In this document: piece after piece, positions 24,616 through 31,642 of the stretch
Position numbering within the stretch: the first letter of the stretch is position 1
Layout of the letters: each line of letters begins with the position of its first letter
Made by a program: the position numbers and the translations under genes
Assembly (NCBI GenBank): GCA_035063885.1
Contig: JAPSFM010000058.1
Coordinates: forward strand, 1 to 32,013
DNA length: 32,013 nt
Source: CAADGY01 sp900696665
Lineage (GTDB): Bacteria; Acidobacteriota; Terriglobia; Bryobacterales; Bryobacteraceae
Direction: 5' to 3'
Notes under the pieces: generated by a model
What the model saw: the letters and a program-made list of their open reading frames with translations, nothing else
What the model was told of the DNA's origin: nothing
The model's database searches: none

Positions 24616-26124
24616 ATGGCATTCGGATTCGTCAGAAGCCTTCGATTCCGCCTCACCGCTATTTATGTCGTCTTCTTCTCCCTGTTGTTGGTAGCGGCCG
24701 GGTTTGTGTTCCGGGCCGTGCTCGAGGACATCCTCGGGACGCACGTCCGGGAGATTCTGGAGGAGGACTGGGGGCTGGTGCGGGCCTACTTGCGCATTGA
24801 GCGCGGAAAAGTCCAGTGGGTGTACGATCGGGCGGACCCGGACGAAAATTACACAGTTGAACGGCTCCGGCGCGTCTACTTGCTAACCGACGAAAATGGC
24901 GTTGTCCAGCAGGTCTCAACCGTTTATCAGTCGCTCGGAATCGAATCCCCCGGCCAGATCCGGGAGGCAATCCGATCGCGGGAGTCTATCATACGCTTGC
25001 GCAGGACTGCCGACGGGACACCTTTTCTCGTCCGGTCCGGAGTTTTGTGGGATGAGCGGAGGAAGCCCTACTACCTGGCGATCGGCCGCTCCTTGGGAGA
25101 GCGCCAGAGCACACTCCGTCAGTTTACACTGCGGTTTTTTCCCATTTTCCCCGGCCTCATCCTGGTGGGCGCCGTCCTCGGGTGGTTGATCACGGGCCGG
25201 GCCCTCCGTCCTGTGAACCGGCTGGCGGATACCGCCCAACGGATCTCCGCATCCAGCCTCGATGTGAGAATTCCTCCGCGCGGAGCCGGGGATGAGTTGG
25301 ACCGGCTCATCGAAGCGTTCAACCGTATGATGGAGCGGATTTCGGCGTCGTTCCAGCAGATCCGGCAGTTCTCCACCGACGTATCTCACGAGCTTCGTAC
25401 CCCAATCACTGCCATTCGGGGTCAGTTGGAAGTAGCGCTTTTCGCCGCGCAGAATGTCGACCAGTACCGCGAAGCCATAGGCAACGCGATGGAAGATGTC
25501 GAACGGCTGGGCCAAATCGTTAAATCGCTACTGCTGCTCGCACAGGCCGAATCCGGCCAGTTAACGCTCGAAAAGGTGAGGACCGATCTGGCGGCTTCGA
25601 TCCGGAATCTGCTGGAGCAGTTTGATATTCCTGCCGGAGAGGCCGGCGTAACGGTGGTAACGGATTTGCCTCCTGTTTGTACAGCACAGGTGGACCGCGT
25701 TCAGTTTGACCGCCTCGTATCGAACCTGGTGTCGAACGCGATCAAGTACACGCCCCGAGGCGGTTGCGTTGAAATCCATCTGCGTTGCAGCCCGGAAAAC
25801 GTTGTGTTGGAGGTTCGGGACACCGGTCAAGGGATTCCCAAAGCCGACATCCCACACATTTTCGAGCGATTCTACAGGGTGCGCACTGCGGATTCCAATC
25901 AGGGGGAGGATTCCAATCAGGAGGGTCTGGGACTGGGGCTCAGTTTTGTAGCCTGGATTGTCAAGGCTCACAATGGATGCATTGATGTGGAAAGTACTGT
26001 CGGCGAAGGAACCCGATTTATAGTGCAACTTCCAACCTGGGCGGACTTCGGCGGCGCGGGCCGCGAACTTCGAACTTCGGAAAGCCCGCACGACAGTGAT
26101 AAGCTTACGTTGAAAAACAAATGA
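24616..26124 (+). CDS. Membrane sensor histidine kinase, CusS-like
   Basis: A 502-residue inner-membrane kinase, partner of the regulator just upstream. Membrane helix 1 is at about 12-33; the extracytoplasmic domain runs to about 172; helix 2 is at about 174-194; HAMP follows to about 247. The H-box DVSHELRTPITAIRG has H258. The N-box LVSNLVSNAIKYTPRG, G1 box VRDTGQGIP, F-box HIFERFYRV and G2 box GLGLGLSFV are all present. Between F-box and G2, residues 426-437 hold a doubled DSNQ motif coded by an 18-nt tandem repeat (25891-25926), lengthening the ATP lid. The stop overlaps the STAS gene start in an ATGA, so translation is coupled. The signal is unknown; metal or envelope stress is common in this group. 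Confidence 0.92.
   Translation: MAFGFVRSLRFRLTAIYVVFFSLLLVAAGFVFRAVLEDILGTHVREILEEDWGLVRAYLRIERGKVQWVYDRADPDENYTVERLRRVYLLTDENGVVQQVSTVYQSLGIESPGQIREAIRSRESIIRLRRTADGTPFLVRSGVLWDERRKPYYLAIGRSLGERQSTLRQFTLRFFPIFPGLILVGAVLGWLITGRALRPVNRLADTAQRISASSLDVRIPPRGAGDELDRLIEAFNRMMERISASFQQIRQFSTDVSHELRTPITAIRGQLEVALFAAQNVDQYREAIGNAMEDVERLGQIVKSLLLLAQAESGQLTLEKVRTDLAASIRNLLEQFDIPAGEAGVTVVTDLPPVCTAQVDRVQFDRLVSNLVSNAIKYTPRGGCVEIHLRCSPENVVLEVRDTGQGIPKADIPHIFERFYRVRTADSNQGEDSNQEGLGLGLSFVAWIVKAHNGCIDVESTVGEGTRFIVQLPTWADFGGAGRELRTSESPHDSDKLTLKNK
25891..25926 (+). repeat. Two-copy 18-nt tandem repeat inside the kinase gene
   Basis: The 12-mer GATTCCAATCAG occurs at 25891 and 25909, an exact 18-base period, with related bases between. 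Each copy codes DSNQ plus two residues, so the repeat stays in frame and adds or removes six residues of the ATP lid when copy number changes. Confidence 0.75.
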
Positions 26125-26525
26125 GCCTTGAAATCGAGCAACGTGAAAAAGAAGGTATTACTATTCTGGACATTAAGGGCCGGCTCACCGTCGGTGAACC
26201 CGCCAGCCAGTTGCGTGAAAAACTGAAAAGCATGGCGGCGTCGGGCGTACGGAGCGTGGTGCTCAACATGAAAGGTGTGGATTACATCGATAGTACCGGG
26301 TTGGGCACACTCGTCATCTGCTACACCACTTTCCAGAAGGCTCAAGGTCATTTGAAGCTGCTGAACGTCAGCCGGCGGAATATCGAGCTGCTGGTTCTTA
26401 CAAAGCTCGAGACCGTGTTCGAGGTCTTTGCGGACGAACAGGACGCCGTCAATAGTTTTTTTCCGAACCGTGAAATCCGGCGGTTTGATATCCTCACGTT
26501 CATTCAGCAGCATAAACAGGAATAA
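26121..26525 (+). CDS. STAS-domain anti-sigma-factor antagonist
   Basis: A 134-residue protein whose first 105 residues form a SpoIIAA/RsbV-type STAS domain. The phospho-acceptor serine is S58 in DYIDSTGLGTLV, the family signature. In partner switching, unphosphorylated antagonist binds an RsbW-type kinase and frees a sigma factor; a PP2C phosphatase reverses phosphorylation. A fitting phosphatase is encoded at 6345, but no RsbW-type gene is in the window. The ATG lies within the kinase stop (ATGA overlap, 26121-26124), which puts it firmly in the two-component operon. The C-terminal 30 residues (FFPNREIRRFDILTFIQQ) are an extension not usual in minimal STAS proteins. Confidence 0.9.
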   Translation: MSLEIEQREKEGITILDIKGRLTVGEPASQLREKLKSMAASGVRSVVLNMKGVDYIDSTGLGTLVICYTTFQKAQGHLKLLNVSRRNIELLVLTKLETVFEVFADEQDAVNSFFPNREIRRFDILTFIQQHKQE

Positions 26526-26533
26526 CCGCCGCT

Positions 26534-27838
26534 ATGAAACTGGTAGTCATCGGCGGCGTAGCGGCCGGAATGAGCGCCGCTGCCCGCGCCCGGCGGCTCG
26601 ACCCTTCCTGTGAAATTACGGTGCTCGAAAAGGGCGATACCGTTTCTTACAGCGCCTGCGGTTTTCCCTATTTCATCGACGGGCGGGTGAGGTCGCTCGA
26701 CGACCTTGTCGCTTATACACCGGATGAGTTCCGCCGCGAGAGAAATATTGATGTCCGGACTGCGGCGGAAGTGGTGTCCATCTCCCACGCGCGGCGGGAG
26801 GTTTCCCTTGCGGGTGGCGAGCGTGTCCGTTACGACCGCCTGGTGATTGCGGCCGGGGCCCGGCCGGATGCAAACAACATTGCCGGCGCTACGCTGCCCC
26901 ACGTTTTCCACCTGGTTTCTCTTGAAAGTACGCGAGCGCTCTGCGAGTTCCTGAAGAGCCGGAAGCCACGTTCGGCCGTTGTCGTTGGCGGCGGCTACAT
27001 CGGCATTGAAGCGGCGGAGGCGCTTCGCTCGCGCGGCCTGGCGGTGACGTTGGTCGAGAAGAAGCCGTACCTGCTGTCTCGTAATGATATGCAGTTGACC
27101 GGGATCCTGAAGGCGCACCTGGAGAAGTTCCGGATCGATATCCGGCTCGAAACAGCCGTGAGCGGCATCACTCCGTCGGCGGCCGGTGAGTTTCCATGCG
27201 ATCTCGTGGTGCTGGCGGCCGGCCTCAAGCCGAACGTGGAGCTTGCGGCAGACGCCGGCATTGAACTCGGGCGCACCGGCGCTATTCGCGTTAACGAACG
27301 TATGGAGACGAACCTGAGCGGTGTATTTTCGGCGGGCGACTGCGCTGAGGCGCATCATGTTGTCACCGGCGCTCCGGTGTGGATTCCGCTCGGCACTACA
27401 GCCAACAAGATGGGCCGTGTGGCGGGGGCAAACGCAGTGGGGAAACGGGAACGTTTCGGCGGCATCGCTGGCACAGCCATCGTCCGGGCTTGCGGACTGG
27501 GCGTCGCGGTAACGGGCCTGTCTCCCGCCGAAGCGAAGCGCGAGGGGTTCGTGGCGGTTGACTCTTGGATCCATTCGCGCGATCGCGCCTCATATTTTCA
27601 AGGCCGTCCTACCAGCGTGCAACTGGTGGCGGACCGGAGCACGCACCGTCTGCTGGGCGGCGCAGTGGTGGGCGAAGGCGGAGTGGAGGGGCGCATCGGG
27701 ATCATTGCCGGGGCCATACAGGCGCACATGAAGGTGGAGGAGTTCCAAGACCTGGACTTGGCGTATGCACCGCCCTTTGCCCCTGTCTGGGACCCCGTTC
27801 TGATTGCCGCACAGCAGTTGTTGAAAGCACTGCCGTAG
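26534..27838 (+). CDS. CoA-disulfide-reductase/NADH-oxidase-like flavoenzyme
   Basis: A 434-residue FAD enzyme of the single-cysteine pyridine-nucleotide oxidoreductase group (CoA-disulfide reductase, NADH oxidase, NADH peroxidase). The FAD site is VIGGVAAGMSAAARARR (5-21); the redox cysteine is C42 in SYSACGFPYF; the NAD site VVVGGGYIGIEAAE lies in the middle; and VFSAGDCAE marks the second FAD contact. The C-terminal dimerisation domain contains GTTANKMGRVAG and ends AQQLLKAL. It may reduce CoA disulfide or persulfide or oxidise NADH with oxygen; sequence alone does not decide. It follows the STAS gene by eight bases, so it likely belongs to the same operon. Confidence 0.9.
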   Translation: MKLVVIGGVAAGMSAAARARRLDPSCEITVLEKGDTVSYSACGFPYFIDGRVRSLDDLVAYTPDEFRRERNIDVRTAAEVVSISHARREVSLAGGERVRYDRLVIAAGARPDANNIAGATLPHVFHLVSLESTRALCEFLKSRKPRSAVVVGGGYIGIEAAEALRSRGLAVTLVEKKPYLLSRNDMQLTGILKAHLEKFRIDIRLETAVSGITPSAAGEFPCDLVVLAAGLKPNVELAADAGIELGRTGAIRVNERMETNLSGVFSAGDCAEAHHVVTGAPVWIPLGTTANKMGRVAGANAVGKRERFGGIAGTAIVRACGLGVAVTGLSPAEAKREGFVAVDSWIHSRDRASYFQGRPTSVQLVADRSTHRLLGGAVVGEGGVEGRIGIIAGAIQAHMKVEEFQDLDLAYAPPFAPVWDPVLIAAQQLLKALP

Positions 27839-27913
27839 CTCCGGCACCTTTCTGGCCGCGGTGCGTGAGCAAGCGTTTTTTGCCCCTTTTCAGCAGCCTG
27901 TTAGACTGAAAGC

Positions 27914-28411
27914 ATGGGCTTCGGGAAGCACAGGCGAATTCTGGAAAAGGGATCCAGCGCACCGGATTTCAGCCTGGCCGACCTTCACGGAGAGTTTGTG
28001 AGTACGCGGCGGATCTTGTCACGAGGCCCGGCGTTGCTCGCGTTTTTTAAGATCTCATGTCCGGTCTGCCAGCTTACGCTTCCGTTTCTGGAGCGCTTCC
28101 ACCGCCAACTGGCCCCCGGTGTTTTGCAGGTCTTCGGCGTTTCACAGAACGATCAAGGCGCGACCAGGCGATTCGGGCGTGAGTTCGATCTTACGCTGCC
28201 CATGTTGCTGGATACGGCTGCTTCCGGTTACCCGGTGAGCAACATATTTGGTATCTCGCAGGTGCCCAGCATGTTTTTGGTCGAGCAGGATAGCACCATC
28301 GCCTGGGCTTCGGAGGGGTTCTCCAAGCATGATTTAGAGGATTTGGGGCATCGATTTGCCATGAATCCGTTCGGTGCGGATGAGGAAGTGCCCGCGTTCC
28401 GGGCGGGTTGA
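27914..28411 (+). CDS. Peroxiredoxin/TlpA-like thioredoxin-fold protein
   Basis: A 165-residue thioredoxin-fold protein of the AhpC/TSA-Redoxin type. It has no signal peptide and appears cytoplasmic. The motif SCPVCQLTLPFLERF gives C49-P-V-C52, so it carries a CxxC in place of the PxxxT/SxxC of true peroxiredoxins. Later segments (VFGVSQNDQGATRRFGREF, then ISQVPSMFLVEQD with a cis-proline) match the family. It may be a thiol reductase or a bacterioferritin-comigratory-protein relative rather than a classical peroxidase. A 75-nt gap separates it from the flavoenzyme; a NuoI gene follows 70 nt later. Confidence 0.8.
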   Translation: MGFGKHRRILEKGSSAPDFSLADLHGEFVSTRRILSRGPALLAFFKISCPVCQLTLPFLERFHRQLAPGVLQVFGVSQNDQGATRRFGREFDLTLPMLLDTAASGYPVSNIFGISQVPSMFLVEQDSTIAWASEGFSKHDLEDLGHRFAMNPFGADEEVPAFRAG

Positions 28412-28481
28412 AGTTCAAAAAACTAGGCTCCCGTGCGGAGCTGGGCATTGAAGGCACAGGATAGGACAGGCTGAATAAACG

Positions 28482-28988
28482 ATGGCATCGAAGATTCAAG
28501 ACGCGCTGAGTTCAGCGGCGGCACTCGCCAAGGGAATGGGAGTCACCCTGAAGGAGATGATGTCTCCTACCATCACGGAGGATTACCCTGATGTTCCGCC
28601 GAAATTCCAGGAACGTTACCGCGGGGTGCACGTGCTTCAGCGCGACGAAAATGGACTGGAGAAGTGCGTCGCATGTTTCCTGTGTTCGGCGAACTGCCCT
28701 TCTGATTGCATCTATATCGAGGCTGCAGAAAATACCGATTCGCTTCGGATCAGTGGAGGTGAACGCTACGCACGGATTTACAACATCGACTATTCACGAT
28801 GCATCTTCTGCGGCTATTGCGTCGAAGCGTGTCCGACCGACGCCATTACCCATGGCCACGGGTTCGAAATCGCAAGTTACGATACGTCTACGCTGATTTG
28901 GCGCAAGGAGCAACTGCTGGCCCCGGCGTCTCCGAGAGAGACTCAGACCGCCATTAATCCGCCGCCTGGCGTGCGCTCACCAGTTTGA
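28482..28988 (+). CDS. nuoI: NADH-quinone oxidoreductase subunit I (NuoI)
   Basis: Peripheral-arm subunit of respiratory complex I that carries two 4Fe-4S clusters and relays electrons toward quinone. The 168-residue protein has cluster motifs C62-x2-C65-x2-C68-x3-C72-P and C107-x2-C110-x2-C113-x3-C117-P, plus the family segment RFGxHVLQRDENGLEKC-like start of domain one and the conserved IYNIDYSRCIFCGYC. No other nuo genes are adjacent, which is unusual for a gene normally inside the nuoA-N operon. Its 3' end overlaps the convergent acetate-kinase-like gene by 35 nt. The short N-terminal helix that lies along the membrane is present. The match to NuoI is strong, although a free-standing ferredoxin-like role is possible. 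Confidence 0.88.
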   Translation: MASKIQDALSSAAALAKGMGVTLKEMMSPTITEDYPDVPPKFQERYRGVHVLQRDENGLEKCVACFLCSANCPSDCIYIEAAENTDSLRISGGERYARIYNIDYSRCIFCGYCVEACPTDAITHGHGFEIASYDTSTLIWRKEQLLAPASPRETQTAINPPPGVRSPV

Positions 28989-30066
28989 AGGCGCGCCGGG
29001 CGACATTCAGTTCTTCATTCGTGGCGAGAGTGACGACGGCGACCCGTGAGTCACCTGTGGAAATCACCCGGTCGCCGTGGCCGCTCTCATTGGCGTCACG
29101 ATCCAGACGGACTCCCAGGAACTCCAGACCCCGGCAGCAGTTGGTCCGCAAACGCGCGGAATTTTCGCCGATGCCGCCGGTGAACGCGATGGCATCGACC
29201 CCCCCCATTGCCGCCGCATAACCGCCAATTGTTTTTCTTACCTGATAGGCGAAGAGTTCCAGCGCGAGGGCAGCCTGTGCATTGCCCGCTGCTGCCGCCT
29301 TTTCTATATCGCGCACGTCGCCCCCGGCGATGCCGGAGATCCCGGCCAGGCCGCCCGTGCGAGACAATTGCCGGCGCACCTGCTCGGTATTCCAGCCGTT
29401 GCGGTCCATCATGTACAGCACGGCGAAAATATCCAGATCCCCATGGCGGGTCGCGTTCTCCAGCCCCGATTGCGGAGAAAAACCCATGGTCGTATCGACT
29501 GACACCCCACGATCAATCGCGCATAGAGACGAACTGCCGCCCAGGTGGCAACTTACTAGCTTGATTTGGCCCGCCTCGACTCCTAGCATTTCCGCCACTC
29601 GCTCGCCAATATAGGCATGCGAAGCGCCGTGAAAGCCATACCGGCGAATGCCGGCCCGCGCGCGCCACTCCTCCGGGACGCCATAGTGGCCCGCATAGTC
29701 CGGAATTGTGGTGTGGAATTCCGTCTCGAAAGCCGCCACCAGGGGCACACCGGGCATCGTTTCGCGAAACGCGCGAATGCCGGTGAGATAGATTGCATTA
29801 TGGGCGGGTGCGGCCGGAAGAAACTCCTCCATTGCGGCCATCAGCTCATCGTCGATAAGGAACGTGCCGCGGTAGCGCGGCCCGGCCAGGACTGCTTTGA
29901 AGGCTACGACCTGGATCGGATGACCTCCGGTGCTGATCTGTTTCACCGCGTCGTGATAGTCAGAAACCCGCTCCAGCCGCCCCCTCGAAAGCACGCGTTC
30001 GGAAGGCATATCCAGTAACTGGTACTTAAGCGAAGTTGAGCCGAGATTCGGAACGAGAATATTCAA
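28954..30066 (-). CDS. Acetate/propionate-kinase-family protein, divergent
   Basis: A 370-residue ASKHA-fold protein of the acetate kinase family. I set the start at the TTG at 30066 (complement), because it gives MNILVPNLGSTSLKYQL, the normal family N-terminus; an upstream ATG at 30141 lies inside the preceding gene. Conserved parts include N7, RRYGFHGASHAY (141-152), VDTTMGFSPQSGL (190-202), R207 in NATRHGD, FTGGIGEN (295-302) and E351 in ATNEEL. Compared with AckA, however, HRVVHGG becomes FKAVLAG at 56-62 (catalytic Arg to Lys57), the FDTAFH aspartate is E114 (FETEFH), and HLGNG is HLGGS at 174-178. It is also about 30 residues short. Activity or substrate may therefore differ. It follows the TPR gene by five bases, and no phosphotransacetylase is adjacent. 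Confidence 0.85.
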   Translation of the reverse strand: MNILVPNLGSTSLKYQLLDMPSERVLSRGRLERVSDYHDAVKQISTGGHPIQVVAFKAVLAGPRYRGTFLIDDELMAAMEEFLPAAPAHNAIYLTGIRAFRETMPGVPLVAAFETEFHTTIPDYAGHYGVPEEWRARAGIRRYGFHGASHAYIGERVAEMLGVEAGQIKLVSCHLGGSSSLCAIDRGVSVDTTMGFSPQSGLENATRHGDLDIFAVLYMMDRNGWNTEQVRRQLSRTGGLAGISGIAGGDVRDIEKAAAAGNAQAALALELFAYQVRKTIGGYAAAMGGVDAIAFTGGIGENSARLRTNCCRGLEFLGVRLDRDANESGHGDRVISTGDSRVAVVTLATNEELNVARRAFKLVSARQAAD

Positions 30067-30071
30067 GCGGG

Positions 30072-31181
30072 TTATCTCGCGCCGAGTGCCGTCAAGTTTT
30101 GTAACGCCTGTGCCCGGTAGGGACTCTTGTATTTGCTGCATTGTGAGAAGTAAGTTACCGCCTCCTTATTGCGCTTCAACTTGTGGTTGGCCAGGCCGAG
30201 ATTAAAAAGCGCGCTGGGCATAAGCTGGTCGTTCCCCTTAATGTGCGGCAGCGAAGCCCGTAGCGATTTTTCGGCATCGGCAAACTTATTTTGGCTCATG
30301 TAGGTCATACCTTGCATCCAGTAGCCGACTCCGAGCGAAAGGTCTTTCTTTTTCTCCCAATCCGCTTCGTTTGTCCCCTCCGGCCGCGGCTTCGTCTGCA
30401 TCAGTTCGATAAGCTTACCGGAATACAGCAGAACTTTGCCGGCATCCTTCTGGTTCATGTAGTGGTCGGCAACGGCAAGCAGCATGTCTTCGTTGGTCTG
30501 CTCCTTTTGGAGCGTCTTCTCGGCCAGCGCCAACGCTTTATCCTTGGCTCCACTCTGCTGATACGCGAAGAATAGAGGGCCCGCCATTTGTGGCACATAC
30601 TGGCTTTCCGGGTTACGCTTCTCCAGGGCTTCGCCCAGCATCACTTTTTTGCCGGGATCAGGAGTTCGCAACAGGGCGGCGTATAGCGCGTACTCGGTGT
30701 AGGTGTCGAACTGCTTAGCGAAGTCCACCCGCTGCTTCCATTGCTCTTCGTCCTCGTCCTCGCTAGGTTTTGTGGAGGCGGCGATCTTCCGGGCCACGTC
30801 TGAGCCGCGGTTGGACCACTTCAGAATGAGATCCGGATCTTTGGTCCCTTCCGCCGCTTTCAATGTTTCGTGTGCCATTCGCACGTCTTCCGGGTCTGCC
30901 GCGAGTACTTTTTCACCCGCGTCTATTGCTTTCTGGAAGTTGCCCTGCTTTATATAGAGCGGCTGCATTTGTGCGTACACCCACGCTATGCCTTCGTACT
31001 GGGGATGATCGGTGGCAAATTTTTCAAGCATTTGAAGCTTCTTGGCTTGGTCGCTTTCCTGGCCGATCTGTTGAAGTTGCGCACCCTCGGGTGTTCCGGC
31101 GTCGATAGTTAATTCCCGCCTCTGAGCGGTCAGCAACACGGTACCGGCTAGAAACGTAATGGCGAGTACCCCAACTCTCAT
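30072..31181 (-). CDS. Exported TPR-repeat protein
   Basis: A 369-residue protein of unknown function. The start is the ATG at 31181 (complement): GGAGGG (31189-31194) lies seven bases before it and the protein then begins with a signal peptide (MRVGVLAITFLAGTVLLTAQ). The mature part is helical, with tetratricopeptide-like units: FQKAIDAGEKVLAADPEDVR, ALALAEKTLQKE, and later FADAEKSLRASLPHIKG and ALFNLGLANHKLKRNKEAV. TPR arrays mediate protein binding, so it may be a periplasmic scaffold. The acetate-kinase-like gene starts five bases after its stop, implying one transcript. The promoter is probably in the 73-bp divergent gap that also serves the small gene at 31255. Confidence 0.75.
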   Translation of the reverse strand: MRVGVLAITFLAGTVLLTAQRRELTIDAGTPEGAQLQQIGQESDQAKKLQMLEKFATDHPQYEGIAWVYAQMQPLYIKQGNFQKAIDAGEKVLAADPEDVRMAHETLKAAEGTKDPDLILKWSNRGSDVARKIAASTKPSEDEDEEQWKQRVDFAKQFDTYTEYALYAALLRTPDPGKKVMLGEALEKRNPESQYVPQMAGPLFFAYQQSGAKDKALALAEKTLQKEQTNEDMLLAVADHYMNQKDAGKVLLYSGKLIELMQTKPRPEGTNEADWEKKKDLSLGVGYWMQGMTYMSQNKFADAEKSLRASLPHIKGNDQLMPSALFNLGLANHKLKRNKEAVTYFSQCSKYKSPYRAQALQNLTALGAR

Positions 31182-31195
31182 TCGTTTACCCTCCA

Positions 31196-31224
31196 TTGAT
31201 GTTGAACGGGTGTATTATTATACA
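31196..31224 (+). promoter_or_regulatory. Candidate promoter for the gene at 31255
   Basis: TTGATG (31196-31201) and TATACA (31219-31224) lie 17 bases apart, each four of six to consensus. They overlap the minus-strand -10 box, so the two divergent promoters would compete for the same DNA. Confidence 0.3.
31217..31222 (-). promoter_or_regulatory. Candidate -10 box for the TPR gene
   Basis: Read on the minus strand, these bases are a perfect TATAAT in the AT-rich divergent gap. Transcription would start near 31210 and leave a leader of about 29 nt that carries the GGAGGG ribosome site. I could not find a matching -35 at the usual distance, so this remains provisional. Confidence 0.4.
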
Positions 31225-31254
31225 GAATTTGGATTTGAGTGGGGATCTTCATCT

Positions 31255-31612
31255 ATGTTCAAATCGATCCGTTTCCTGGCTCTGATATGCTTACTCCCCT
31301 GTACTCACGGTTTCGCCGCCGGGTCTGCGATTTCCGGAACGTGGAATCTTACGGCGGACACCGCGGATGGTGAAATGCGCTGGACGATGGTCGTAAAGGA
31401 CGATGGGGGTAAATTGAGCGGTACCGCATCGGCATCACAGGGTGATTACACCTTGGAGGAGCCCAAGCTTGATGGCAATGAGTTCACTTTATAAGATTAC
31501 ACTTGAGGGGGCGGTTTACCGTGTGAGTATGGTCATCGATGGTTCGCGTATCTCCGGGAGATGGAACGGGCCATCGGACGGTGGAAAAATAGGCGGCACA
31601 AAAAGGCTCTGA
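31255..31612 (+). pseudogene. Small exported beta-rich protein, frameshifted
   Basis: From the ATG at 31255 the frame codes a signal peptide (MFKSIRFLALICLLPCTHGFAAG) and a repeat-like beta domain: GTWNLTADTADGEMRWTMVV, then DGGKLSGTASASQGDYTLEEP and DGNEFTL, ending at a TAA at 31492-31494. Reading on in the +1-shifted frame gives an uninterrupted continuation of the same pattern (YKITLEGAVYRVSMVIDG, SRISGRWNGPSDGGKIGGT) to a TGA at 31610-31612. Removing one T from the TTT at 31488-31490 would restore FTYKITLEG, an obvious match to the first repeat. The intact product would be about 118 residues. So this is either a one-base pseudogene or a base-call error; a programmed shift is less likely. 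Function unknown. Confidence 0.75.
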
Positions 31613-31642
31613 CCACCGGAACATTCCGCTTCGTACAGTGCA

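Noticed and set aside
27844..27881. Possible terminator after the flavoenzyme (GCACC/GGTGC stem, then T6)
   Set aside because: The stem is only 5 bp with an 11-base loop, and the T run starts 11 bases after it.
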